Source of the DNA: an uncultured Lachnospiraceae bacterium
GTDB lineage: Bacteria; Bacillota; Clostridia; Lachnospirales; Lachnospiraceae
Assembly (NCBI GenBank): GCA_900549995.1
Contig: URQQ01000046.1
Coordinates: 1 to 32,152 of the forward strand
Length of the DNA: 32,152 bases
Reading direction: 5' to 3'
Positions 23,692 through 31,638 of this stretch are shown in pieces; the stretch's first letter is position 1, and the number at the start of each line of letters is the position of its first letter. The notes beneath the pieces are model-generated. The model worked only from the letters and a program-made list of their open reading frames with translations. It had not been told where the DNA came from and searched no databases. A program made the translations under genes and the position numbers.

Positions 23692-24984
23692 TTATTCGTT
23701 CTGTTCTTTCTCAAGATCCTCATTCATTTCTGCAGCGATCTCTTTACATACATCTGCCATTGGCTTGGAACCATTCCATGCATCTACCAATTTTTCCTGA
23801 GACATATTTTCCCATGTGACGGTATCTACAGAGTATGGGCGCAGAACTGTATCTGCCATCATATCTGTATAAGCTTTCAGATTAAAACTTTCATCCTTTT
23901 TCGCAAATCCTTCTGATGTGCCTTCCCATGCAGAAAGTGTAACTCCAAGGTCTGCCTGTTTCTTCTGTGCAGCTTCAGAGCCAAGGTATGCAATCAGTTT
24001 TGCCGCATTTTCTGTATTCTTTCCGCTTGCATCTGCAGACCAGCCAAGCCCGTTGTAGATAGAGATTCTTGTATCATCTTTCTTTGGAAGTACCGCTACA
24101 TCACAGTTTGCTTTTACATTGTCATTCTGGATTAACTCAGACACCATCCAGGAACCAAACGGACACATTGCCACTTTCCCTGATTCGAATAAAGCAAGTG
24201 CTTCGTTCTCTGCGATGGTATTATAATCCGGCATAGAACCGTCTTTGATAATGCCATCGATATATTCCATTGCTTCGATTGTCTTCGGATCATCCCATCC
24301 GGATGTTGTCTTTTCATCGTTGATAATGTTTCCGCCCCAATCGTATACAAGGTTATAGTATGTTTCCTGATTTGCTTTCGGGTTAAATACAGTTCCGTAC
24401 TGGCTTCCGTCAGCTTTTGTCAAAGTCTTTGCTGCCTCTTTGAATGTATCCCATGTCCATGTATCATCCGGATAGGCAAGCCCTGCTTCATCGAATGCTG
24501 TTTTATTATACCAAAGTGCCACAGAATCCACGTCTTTTGGAACTGCAATCTGTTTTCCGTCTTTATTCTGATATAATTCAACCAGATCTTCCGGATACTT
24601 GGACAGATCTACACCATCAAGTTTATCTGTCAGATCCAGGAGCATATCATACTGTGCGTATTTTGATACCTGATTTGAATGCATCCAGAATACATCCGGC
24701 AATGATCCGCCTGTTGCCCCGGCTTCCAGCATGGTCCAATACTGATCCCACGGTGTTACCTGGATTTTCGCCTTAATTCCTGTCTCTTCTGTGAAATCTT
24801 TCAGAATCTCGGTAAGCCCCGGCTCCTGATATGTATCCCAGATCGCAACTGTAAGTGATCCGTCTCCGCTTTTCTTAGAACCTCCGTCACTTTCTGAATC
24901 ACTCTTACCGCCTCCGCAGGCTGCCAGTGAAACCGTCATTGTACCCGCCATCGCCAATGCTGCCAACTTTCTCCATTTCATCAT
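23692..24984 (-). CDS. Extracellular sugar-binding lipoprotein of ABC transporter 2
   Basis: A 430-residue family 1 solute-binding lipoprotein; LAAC places the lipidated Cys at 23. A Gly/Ser/Lys/Asp linker (24-44) leads to the mature domain. Characteristic segments include VAIWDTYQEPGLTEILKDFT, LPDVFWMHSNQVSKYAQYD, SVALWYNKTAFDEAGLAYP and SGKVAMCPFGSWMVSEL, with the second lobe closing at VDAWNGSKPM. The promoter region carries two direct repeats abutting a poor -35 box, so activation by the adjacent AraC protein is likely. With the cytoplasmic glycosidase and surface alkylsulfatase it forms a plausible route: desulfation outside, import, then cleavage inside. The sugar itself is not determined. 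Confidence 0.95.
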   Translation of the reverse strand: MMKWRKLAALAMAGTMTVSLAACGGGKSDSESDGGSKKSGDGSLTVAIWDTYQEPGLTEILKDFTEETGIKAKIQVTPWDQYWTMLEAGATGGSLPDVFWMHSNQVSKYAQYDMLLDLTDKLDGVDLSKYPEDLVELYQNKDGKQIAVPKDVDSVALWYNKTAFDEAGLAYPDDTWTWDTFKEAAKTLTKADGSQYGTVFNPKANQETYYNLVYDWGGNIINDEKTTSGWDDPKTIEAMEYIDGIIKDGSMPDYNTIAENEALALFESGKVAMCPFGSWMVSELIQNDNVKANCDVAVLPKKDDTRISIYNGLGWSADASGKNTENAAKLIAYLGSEAAQKKQADLGVTLSAWEGTSEGFAKKDESFNLKAYTDMMADTVLRPYSVDTVTWENMSQEKLVDAWNGSKPMADVCKEIAAEMNEDLEKEQNE

Positions 24985-25022
24985 ACTTAGTTCCTCCCTT
25001 TCACTATTTTTGAACTTCCTTT

Positions 25023-25085
25023 ACTATACAGCAGGTTGTCTAATTAAAAAATGGAGAAATGTTAGTGCCGTATGGCAAAATGTTA
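25023..25085 (-). promoter_or_regulatory. Activator-dependent promoter of ABC transporter 2 with AraC-type direct repeats
   Basis: The -10 box is TATAGT (25023-25028). The 17-bp-spaced -35 position is only TTTTTT (25046-25051), so help from an activator is expected. Minus-strand repeats TAACATTTTGCCA (25073-25085) and TAACATTTCTCCA (25052-25064) are 21 bp apart. The nearer one touches the -35 box, the class II position of AraC activators. Their pattern TRACRTTT...CCA matches the repeats upstream of the alkylsulfatase gene. Confidence 0.6.
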
Positions 25086-25248
25086 TCCATTCATTATATT
25101 TAATTGTATTTTTAGTGCATATTCACAACACTTTGCAGATCAACAGAAGCCAGCCCTCGTAATAACTCTATTGACAGCTGGATAGACATTCTCGCCAAAA
25201 ATTATCCTGCCACTTCATCATCATTTTCTTAGAATTTTATTTTCAGGC
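25086..25248. other. Intergenic sequence without recognised features
   Basis: This is part of the 465-bp gap between the divergent transporter 2 and MATE genes. It is AT-rich, with no open frame of note, no convincing hairpin and no repeat. The useful signals lie on either side of it. Confidence 0.6.
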
Positions 25249-25278
25249 TTGATTTTTTAAGACTTTATCTGATAAACT
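25249..25278 (+). promoter_or_regulatory. Promoter of the MATE leader
   Basis: TTGATT (25249-25254), 18-bp spacer, TAAACT (25273-25278) on the plus strand. A transcript starting near 25285 would meet the terminator at 25296-25336 almost at once. Confidence 0.45.
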
Positions 25279-25295
25279 ATTTAAGCCAGGCAGCA

Positions 25296-25336
25296 AACAG
25301 CGTAGAATCTTCGGCAGATTTTACGCTGTTTTTTTA
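25296..25336 (+). terminator. Leader terminator (attenuator) upstream of the MATE gene
   Basis: AACAGCGTAGAATCT pairs with AGATTTTACGCTGTT: 15 bp with one G-T pair and a TCGGC loop, followed by seven T. It lies 113 bp before the MATE start, on the same strand. It does not end any visible gene, so it probably attenuates the MATE transcript. CAGGCA (25287-25292) upstream can pair with TGCCTG downstream, a possible alternative fold. Confidence 0.8.
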
Positions 25337-25449
25337 TTGGTCATCTGACGGAATTCACAAGCGTTTTACTTGTTGCCTGAGCGTAGTTTTTAGGCAGCTT
25401 TTCTCTGATAAAGACTCCAGAAAATCATATTAATATGGAGGTTACTTAA

Positions 25450-26871
25450 ATGAAATCTAATCAACAAATCAACTATCTTGGAGAAGAAAAAATTCCTAAA
25501 CTCATGCTTAAATTCTCAATCCCCTGTATCTTATCCCTGCTGGTCAGCGCACTTTACAACATTGTAGACCAGATATTCATTGGCAATAGTGAATTAAGTG
25601 CTCTGGGCAATGCCGCAACTGGCGTAGTATTTCCGATCTTTATTATTGCACAGGCTTTTGCATGGTGTTTTGGTGATGGCTGTGCTGCCTACCTTAGTAT
25701 CTGTCAGGGAAAAAAGGATACAAAAAATGCACCTGTTTGTATTGGAAGCGGCATTACCATTACCCTATTGACAAGTATAGTCCTGTCAGCAGTATTTTTC
25801 CCATTCAAAACCCAGATTTTAACTCTGTTTGGAGCATCAGAAAACAGTATAGGCATGGCGATTGAGTATTTTAATATCATTCTCACTTTCTTTCCAATCT
25901 TTATGCTTATGAATATGTTCAACGCCGTCATTCGGGCGGACGGCAGTCCGGGAAGCTCTATGGTGTCAATGCTTACAGGGGCGATTGTGAACATTATCCT
26001 CGACCCAGTATTTATCTTTGGGCTTCACTGGGGAATGAAAGGTGCTGCGACTGCAACGGTAATCGGTCAAACTGTGTCTTTTGTGATCAGTGTCTTATAC
26101 TTCTTTCATACAAAGACCTTCCGATTAACATGGAAGCATTTTATTCCTAAGTTCAGCATATTCTCTGCGGCACTGAAATTAGGCATATCTTCTTTTATTA
26201 CGCAAATGACGATTGTACTTATTTCATTAGTCTGCAATATGATGCTGGCAAAATACGGCGCACTTTCTCATTATGGCATTGATATTCCGATTGCAATTAT
26301 CGGTATTGAAAGCAAAGTGTTTACTGTTGTAATCAATATTGTTGTTGGCATTATTTTAGGATGTCAGCCAATTATCAGCTATAACTACGGAGCTAAAAAT
26401 TATGAACGTGTAAAATTAACATATCGGTATGTTTTAACGGCAACAGTTATAATCGGGCTTGTCTCTACTTTATTATTTGAATTTGCGCCAAATTTAATTG
26501 TCGGTATGTTCGGACAGCCTACAAATATTCCAAACCCAGAGGATTACTGGCAATTCGCAGAAATGACATTCCGAATTTTCTTGTCACTGGTTATCTTTAC
26601 CTGTACCATTAAAATGACTTCCATTTTCTTTCAGGCAGTGGGTAAACCGGTTCATGCGGTCATTTCATCTGTAACCAGAGATATTCTTTGTTTCGTACCA
26701 TTGGTTGTTATTCTGCCACAATTCTTTGGAATTGAGGGCATTTTATATGCAGCCCCTATTGCGGACTTTATCGCTATGGTAGTTGCCGCTGCCATGACGG
26801 CAGATTTTATGCGGTCACTCAAAACAGATACATCTGTTTTGAGTCTGCAAATCCAGTACCTAAAAGACTAA
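25450..26871 (+). CDS. MATE-family multidrug efflux transporter
   Basis: A 473-residue polytopic membrane protein with about 12 helices, of the NorM/DinF/MepA type, which expels cationic drugs or metabolites using a sodium or proton gradient. The opening IPKLMLKFSIPCILSLLVSA and YNIVDQIFIGNSELSALGNA are typical of MATE helix 1 and loop 1. The pseudo-repeat second half begins near GISSFITQMTIVLISLVCNM, with GCQPIISYNYGAKNY as the matching loop. TATGGAGGTTACTTAA supplies the start. Base composition is more AT-rich than in the genes to its left, which may mean a different origin. A terminator in the leader suggests induction by antitermination. It ends at its own hairpin. Confidence 0.93.
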   Translation: MKSNQQINYLGEEKIPKLMLKFSIPCILSLLVSALYNIVDQIFIGNSELSALGNAATGVVFPIFIIAQAFAWCFGDGCAAYLSICQGKKDTKNAPVCIGSGITITLLTSIVLSAVFFPFKTQILTLFGASENSIGMAIEYFNIILTFFPIFMLMNMFNAVIRADGSPGSSMVSMLTGAIVNIILDPVFIFGLHWGMKGAATATVIGQTVSFVISVLYFFHTKTFRLTWKHFIPKFSIFSAALKLGISSFITQMTIVLISLVCNMMLAKYGALSHYGIDIPIAIIGIESKVFTVVINIVVGIILGCQPIISYNYGAKNYERVKLTYRYVLTATVIIGLVSTLLFEFAPNLIVGMFGQPTNIPNPEDYWQFAEMTFRIFLSLVIFTCTIKMTSIFFQAVGKPVHAVISSVTRDILCFVPLVVILPQFFGIEGILYAAPIADFIAMVVAAAMTADFMRSLKTDTSVLSLQIQYLKD

Positions 26872-26898
26872 AAAGATTATCTTTCATCCTGACAAATA

Positions 26899-26947
26899 TA
26901 GGTGCAGATAAAAGTGGGAACACTTTATCTACACCTACATTTCTTTC
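26899..26947 (+). terminator. Terminator between MATE and the convergent CmpB-like gene
   Basis: A long imperfect hairpin: TAGGTGCAGATAAAAGTG faces CACTTTATCTACACCTA around GGAA, with one mismatch and one bulged A, followed by CATTTCTTT. It serves MATE on the plus strand and could also act for the convergent gene. Confidence 0.75.
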
Positions 26948-26981
26948 AACGATCTCCCTGTTTCCGATTAAACAAATGATC

Positions 26982-27935
26982 TTATGACCTGACACGATAT
27001 AATTTTTTCCGGTCTTCCAGATACTGTTTCTTCTCCCGGATCTCATTTTGCAATTCTTCTATCTCTTTTTTATCTGCAGTATCCTTTTCCAGTCGTAAAA
27101 TGAGCTGATCCTGTTTCTCTATAATTTCTTCCTGTATTTGGGAAGGTGTTACCTTCATCAGCTCAAAACCATAGGTTACCTCCTGCTTAATGCGGTCCAG
27201 ATTATCCGCTGTTTCCTGTTGAATACGTTCCATTTCCTCTTTTAATTCCCGCATCCTCTGATTGATACGGTCGGTCCGATAAACAACATCCGGATATGCA
27301 TCTGCAATTCTCCTGTAAAGAATCGATTTATTGCTCATCAGAAGCTTAATTTCTCTGCTGATACTCTCCGTATTATCCGCTTCACTATTTTCCACGCTGC
27401 TTTTTACAAACTTCATGACAAAATGAGACGTCAGATAATCCGCAGACATGGCAAGTATCACGATACCTGTAAGTATATAGAGACTTCTTGCCGGAATTTT
27501 GTCAAACAATGAATACATAACCGGATTAATCACTTCAATCACCAATGTGCCTCCGATTCCAAACAGAATCAGATTTCCAATCCAGATACGTCCATGAAGA
27601 TTCATCGGTTTTGTACTATAATCCCACCATCTGGCATGAAACTTCTTTTCCAGATAATAACTGACTGCATACTCCAAAATTCCACAGCCAATAAAAGAAA
27701 TACTGAATGTTGTTCCAACAGACGACTCCACACCAGATATTATATTGACCATGACTGTAATAAATACAATCCCGGAACCATAGATTGGGCAATAAGGTCC
27801 AATCAAAAATCCCCGATTTATAAAATGATGGTACTGTATGTATTTAAGAACTACTTCCATACACCATCCCAATACTGAAAATACAAAAAACAATAAAACC
27901 AAGTAACTGACCTGCTGCAAAAATAACTCTCTCAT
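26982..27935 (-). CDS. Putative ABC-transporter type IV (CmpB-like, PF06541) membrane protein with coiled-coil tail
   Basis: A 317-residue protein. The start at MRELFLQQVSYL is supported by AAGGAG upstream; open frame beyond it runs antisense into dinB and is rejected. Residues 1-195 hold about five membrane helices with the family signatures VLGWCMEVVLKY, NRGFLIGPYCPIYGSG, LEYAVSYYLEKKFHARWWDY and NLHGRIWIGN. Residues about 205-317 are charged and helical, with long coiled-coil stretches (RMRELKEEMERIQQETADNL; ELQNEIREKKQYLEDRKKLY). The family is widespread in Firmicutes; its substrate and partners are not established. The gene is divergent from dinB and convergent with MATE, so it appears to stand alone. 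Confidence 0.88.
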   Translation of the reverse strand: MRELFLQQVSYLVLLFFVFSVLGWCMEVVLKYIQYHHFINRGFLIGPYCPIYGSGIVFITVMVNIISGVESSVGTTFSISFIGCGILEYAVSYYLEKKFHARWWDYSTKPMNLHGRIWIGNLILFGIGGTLVIEVINPVMYSLFDKIPARSLYILTGIVILAMSADYLTSHFVMKFVKSSVENSEADNTESISREIKLLMSNKSILYRRIADAYPDVVYRTDRINQRMRELKEEMERIQQETADNLDRIKQEVTYGFELMKVTPSQIQEEIIEKQDQLILRLEKDTADKKEIEELQNEIREKKQYLEDRKKLYRVRS

Positions 27936-28099
27936 TCTCAGTCTTCTCCTTCTCTTCTCATGTATCCCAGGCATCCTTGAAACGAACCCCCGCAGCACTT
28001 CTGATTGTGTAATTATATCATATTTATCCGAAGAGCAGTATTGAATATTTCTCTGGTTTATATCAAATAATATTCCTATCAAACTTTTGGGAGCGGCAA

Positions 28100-29356
28100 A
28101 TGAATATGCAGCAATCAGTGATCCTTCATTCCGACATGAATAATTTTTACGCATCTGTAGAATCTCTGGACAATCCCGGCCTGCGCGGAAAACCTATGGC
28201 AGTGACCGGCGACCCGGACGCCCGCCACGGTATTGTCCTGGCAAAAAACTATGAAGCGAAAAGATATGGGATTGCAACGGGAGAGCCCCTGTGGATGGCC
28301 CGGCAGAAATGCCCGGATATTATTTTTACACCGCCAAGATATGACCGGTATATTGAATTTTCCCAGGCTGCCAGCCAGATCTATGAAGAATACACAGACA
28401 GGGTCGAATCTTTTGGTCTGGATGAATGCTGGCTGGATGTCAGTGAATCCACCAGTCTCTTTGGTAATGGAAAGGTTATCGCTGACGAAATCCGCACCCG
28501 GATCAAACAGGAACTTGGCATTACCGCAAGTATCGGTGTTTCTTATAATAAGATTTTTGCTAAACTGGGCAGTGATATGAAAAAGCCGGACGCTACCACC
28601 GTGATCGGGCAGGACTTCAGAGAAAAGATATGGCATCTGCCGGCAGATATGCTGCTCTATGTAGGCAGAGCAACCTATGGGAAGTTACTGAAATGCGGGA
28701 TTTACACCATCGGTGATCTGGCCCGCTGTGACCCTGCCTTTTTAGAACGGCTGCTTGGGAAAAACGGACTGATGCTCTGGGCCTTTGCCAATGGCCTTGA
28801 CCGCTCCCCGGTCTCCCATACCTATTCCCACCGGATTATTAAAACTATAGGCAACAGCACCACAACACCCCGTGATCTGGTTACTGATACAGACATAAAA
28901 ATCATTTTATATATCCTGTCCGAGAGCGTGGCAGAGCGAATGCGTAAAGAGAATTTTTATTGCCGCAGCGTCCAGATCAGTATACGTGACAATACACTCA
29001 CTTCCTATGAACGGCAGGGAAGGCTTCCTATCCCCACCTGTACTTCACAGGCGGTTTTTGAAAAAGCTTTTGCGTTATATCGAGCGAACCGTCCGGCAAA
29101 TCCGGTACGCAGCTTAGGTGTTCGTGCCTGCAAACTTTCGTATATGGAATACCGCCAGCTTTCCTTTTTAGAAGAGGCCGCTAAAGATCAGCGGCAGGAG
29201 GATTTAGAGCGGAGCATTGATCAGATACGGCAGCGCTATGGGCATTACTCCATACAACGAGGAATTATGCTCATGGATGATAAACTCTCCCGCCTTGATC
29301 CGGTTGCAGAGCATACCATTTATCCGGAAGCATTTTTAAAAGGGCAGCCCCAATAA
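28100..29356 (+). CDS. dinB: Y-family DNA polymerase (DinB / Pol IV-like)
   Basis: A 418-residue translesion polymerase that extends past damaged bases. The palm has the metal-binding residues: D12 in LHSDMNNFYASVE and D108/E109 in ESFGLDECWLD. KPMAVTGD and GIVLAKNYEAKRYGI are typical finger elements. The thumb helix-hairpin-helix is IYTIGDLARCDPAFLERLLG. The little-finger domain follows from about 240. The C-terminus (residues 345-418) includes LSFLEEAAKDQRQEDLERSI. This longer, UmuC-like form is common in Clostridia and is often followed by an SRAP gene; here that gene is a ruin. GGGAG gives the start at 28100. I could not find a convincing LexA box between the divergent genes. Confidence 0.94.
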   Translation: MNMQQSVILHSDMNNFYASVESLDNPGLRGKPMAVTGDPDARHGIVLAKNYEAKRYGIATGEPLWMARQKCPDIIFTPPRYDRYIEFSQAASQIYEEYTDRVESFGLDECWLDVSESTSLFGNGKVIADEIRTRIKQELGITASIGVSYNKIFAKLGSDMKKPDATTVIGQDFREKIWHLPADMLLYVGRATYGKLLKCGIYTIGDLARCDPAFLERLLGKNGLMLWAFANGLDRSPVSHTYSHRIIKTIGNSTTTPRDLVTDTDIKIILYILSESVAERMRKENFYCRSVQISIRDNTLTSYERQGRLPIPTCTSQAVFEKAFALYRANRPANPVRSLGVRACKLSYMEYRQLSFLEEAAKDQRQEDLERSIDQIRQRYGHYSIQRGIMLMDDKLSRLDPVAEHTIYPEAFLKGQPQ

Positions 29357-29378
29357 TAAAACTCAGGAGGACATAACG

Positions 29379-29469
29379 ATGTGCGGGATATAGTTTATTT
29401 GCGGAAGAAGAAAATCAGGAAATTATGCATATTGTCAAATCACTTGACAATCGTTATCCGAGGGTATGA
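29379..29469 (+). pseudogene. Remnant of the 5' end of an SRAP (YedK/HMCES-like) gene
   Basis: AGGAGG (29365-29370) and an ATG at 29379 begin MCG, the invariant start of SRAP proteins, whose Cys2 is catalytic. The frame then hits TAG. One frame over, the text continues YSLFAEEENQEIMHIVKSLD and NRYP, then stops; a further shift gives EGMKKS. Two small deletions explain this. The remnant lies directly after dinB and runs into the IS element. SRAP proteins crosslink to abasic sites in single-stranded DNA; this copy cannot. Confidence 0.75.
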
Positions 29470-29508
29470 AGAAAAGTCTGTAAATAGGATTCTTCTATGA
29501 TAAGACTT

Positions 29509-29547
29509 GGTGGAATGCTTAGAAATTAAGTATTCCACCTTTGTTTT
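29509..29547 (+). terminator. Terminator-like hairpin inside the left end of the IS
   Basis: GGTGGAATGCTT pairs with AAGTATTCCACC (12 bp, one G-T pair, 7-nt loop), followed by TTTGTTTT. It would stop transcripts entering from dinB, as is common near IS ends. A second, 9-bp hairpin, AACAGGCGG/CCGCCTGTT, at 29579-29601 lies just after the transposase stop. Confidence 0.7.
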
Positions 29548-29617
29548 ATATATACCATCCAGAGGATGGCATGTCAATAACAGGCGGCTTTTCCGCCTGT
29601 TTTAACCAAATTATTTT

Positions 29618-30858
29618 TTATTCTGGAAGCCGTCCCTCATACATAATACTCAGTTCACCGTAGATCTGGCCCCAGTTCCGGATGGTGGTAGTCCACCTTT
29701 TTGTTGCTTCAAAAGTGGCCAGATACAGGGCTTTCAGCAACGCTGTATCGCTCGGAAATACACTTCTCTGCTGGTTTAATTTCCGATACGTGGAATTCAG
29801 GGATTCTATGGCATTGGTCGTGCATATGACCTTCCGGACATCTGCTGAAAACTTGAAAATTGGAGAAATAGAATCCCAGTTATCTTTCCAGCATTTCATA
29901 GAATTCGGATATTTGGGTGTCCATTTCTCTGTTACCCTGTCAAGGGCTGCCAGTGCTTTCTTCTCGGCTGGCGCCTGATAGATTGTCTTCAGATCCGTTG
30001 CAAGGCTTTCCTGTCTTTATCCGGAATATATTTCAGGGTGTTTCTTACTTGATGGACAATACAGCGTTGATATTCTGTTTTGGGAAAGGCAGCCGTGATG
30101 TCTTCTTTGATCCCGGTCAGCCCATCGGCACAAAGGATCAGGATATCTTTTACACCCCGGTTTTTTAATTCATTCAGAACAGCAAGCCAATATTTAGAGC
30201 TTTCGTTATCTCCAACCTGAATCGTAAGGACTTCCTTTTTTCCTTCCGTATTGATTCCCAGGATCACATATGCCGCCAGTTTGCGGATCACTCCGTTATC
30301 CCGGACAGAATAGTGGATTGCATCGATAAAAAGGATCGGATATACTTCATCTAAGGGGCGGTTCTGCCAGTCTTCGATCTGAGGAAGAATCTTATCTGTT
30401 ACATCAGAAATAAATCCTTCCGAAGTTTCAAAACCGTAAATATCTTCGATCGTTTCAGAAATCTGTCTGGTGGTCATCCCTTTAGCGTACATGGAAATGA
30501 TCTTCTGATCAATATCTGAAATATCTTTCTGATGTTTTTTTACGATCTGAGGCTGAAAAGCGGATTTGCGATCCTGAGGGACCTCAATCTCCATGGTGCC
30601 ATAACTGCTGTTTACGCGTTTGTGTTTGTAGCCATTTCGGTAATCATCGTTATCAGAGCGTTCAGATTTTTCATATCCCAGATGATCATCCATTTCTGCT
30701 TCCATCATTTCTTTGATTGTTCCACCGAGAAGATCTTTCAGAGCATCCTGAATATCTTCAGCTGTCTGAATATCGTATTCTTCCAGGAGCTGATGGATAA
30801 TGTTACGTTTTCCTTCTGTCATTTGTACCCGATGTACAGGTTTCTTCTGTTTTGCCAT
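29618..30858 (-). pseudogene. IS256-family transposase, frameshifted
   Basis: The first part (from MAKQKKPVHRV at 30858 to a stop at 29989) has the Mutator/IS256 layout: an N-terminal DNA-binding region, AFQPQIVKKHQKDISDIDQK, LFIDAIHYSVRD with the first Asp and ILCADGLTG with the second. At DKDRKAL the frame is lost. One frame over, the text continues ATDLKTIYQAPAEKKALAAL and then VRKVICTTNAIESLN, which carries the catalytic Glu, ending at 29618. Restoring one base in AAAGCCTTGCAACG joins the two. As written, no product has the complete DDE triad, so the copy is inactive unless the base is a sequencing error. GGTGG upstream of 30858 is a weak ribosome binding site. Confidence 0.88.
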
Positions 30859-30932
30859 AATAAAAGGCCCACCTATGATTCTTTTGATTTTATCATAGAA
30901 GAACCCTTTAATCACATATTTACAGAAAAAGT

Positions 30933-31271
30933 TTCACACTCCCGTTATCCTGGAAACAATATAAAACCAAGTACTGTTTCAACCTCCCCAATGACCATAC
31001 GCTCTATATAGCAGGTATCTTTAATGAATTTCAAGGTGAAAATAAGTTTGTTATCTTGACTACCAGTGCCAATAATTCTATTGCAGATGTCCATAACCGC
31101 ATGCCTGTCATTTTACCAAAGAATATGACCGAAGGTTGGATTATCACTGAAGAGTTTGCCCTGTCATATCTCTATGCTACCATGCCAGTGCTGCAACGAG
31201 AAGTATCTGCCTACTTAAATACAGACAAGCTATTTGGCCAACTTGGAAACTGTCTCAATAAAAAATGTTAG
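30933..31271 (+). pseudogene. Remnant of the 3' half of an SRAP (YedK/HMCES-like) gene
   Basis: One open frame from the IS border to TAG at 31269. It reads ...WKQYKTKYCFNLPNDHTLYI, AGIFNEFQGENKFVILTTSA and NNSIADVHNRMPVILPKNMT. These match the SRAP core: the AG(I/L) turn, the (I/L)LTT-AN segment and the conserved HNRMPVIL, whose His is catalytic. It ends GQLGNCLNKKC. There is no start or ribosome binding site of its own. With the fragment at 29379-29469 it shows that the SRAP gene once lay intact after dinB. Confidence 0.8.
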
Positions 31272-31638
31272 TCCACTACTTCTAACCTTAGATTTTTCAT
31301 CCATAGAAACCACTTCATAAAATGCGGCTGCTACAACAGTCGATGGTGTTTTCCACGCCGACTGCCAGGATAATAACGAGTCCCTTTTCTCTGCCGATTT
31401 TGCCCTGTCATTGACCCATTCCATTTTCGGATTCGGTTTAATGCCTCCAAACTCAAAAATTCCAAAGACTTAGATCAGAACTTTTAGTTCTCATACAACC
31501 CTTTCTTTTTAATGCTCCCGCCTCCGAAAGTCAGTAAAATCTTATTTCTGTAAGCCATCAGCCTCTCCGGGAGTTGTTTTTCCTACCCTTTTCCGAATAA
31601 AATTGCACATAAAACACAAAATCCTAAACCTAACCGAT
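31272..31638. other. Gap of 367 bp without a firm gene
   Basis: There is no complete gene. On the minus strand an open frame without a convincing start (about 31478 down to 31230) reads VFGIFEFGGIKPNPKMEWVN, then DRAKSAEKRDSLLSWQSAWK. Its composition looks protein-like, so it may be a gene fragment, but I do not recognise the family, and its end runs antisense into the SRAP remnant. The rest of the gap shows no clear structure. Confidence 0.4.

Larger units (their letters stand above)
29478..30925. mobile_element. Decayed IS256-family insertion sequence
   Basis: The ends carry related inverted repeats. The left end CTGTAAATA + GGATTCTTCTATGATAA (29478-29502) matches the reverse complement of 30890-30925, except for a 10-nt gap in the left copy and one mismatch. 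Inside is a single IS256-type transposase gene on the minus strand, broken by a frameshift. No clean 8-bp target duplication is visible. The element separates two pieces of an SRAP gene and about 270 bp of that gene is missing, so the insertion was accompanied or followed by deletion. Confidence 0.85.

Noticed and set aside
28015..28100. LexA box upstream of dinB
   Set aside because: No GAAC-N4-GTTC pattern could be found in the divergent region, so SOS control is not claimed.
27936..28154. Longer N-terminus for the CmpB-like protein
   Set aside because: It would overlap the start of dinB on the other strand; the segment is basic and unlike the family, and AAGGAG supports the start at 27935.
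29478..30925. Intact, active insertion sequence
   Set aside because: The transposase frame is broken before the catalytic Glu, one inverted repeat has a 10-nt gap and no target duplication is visible.
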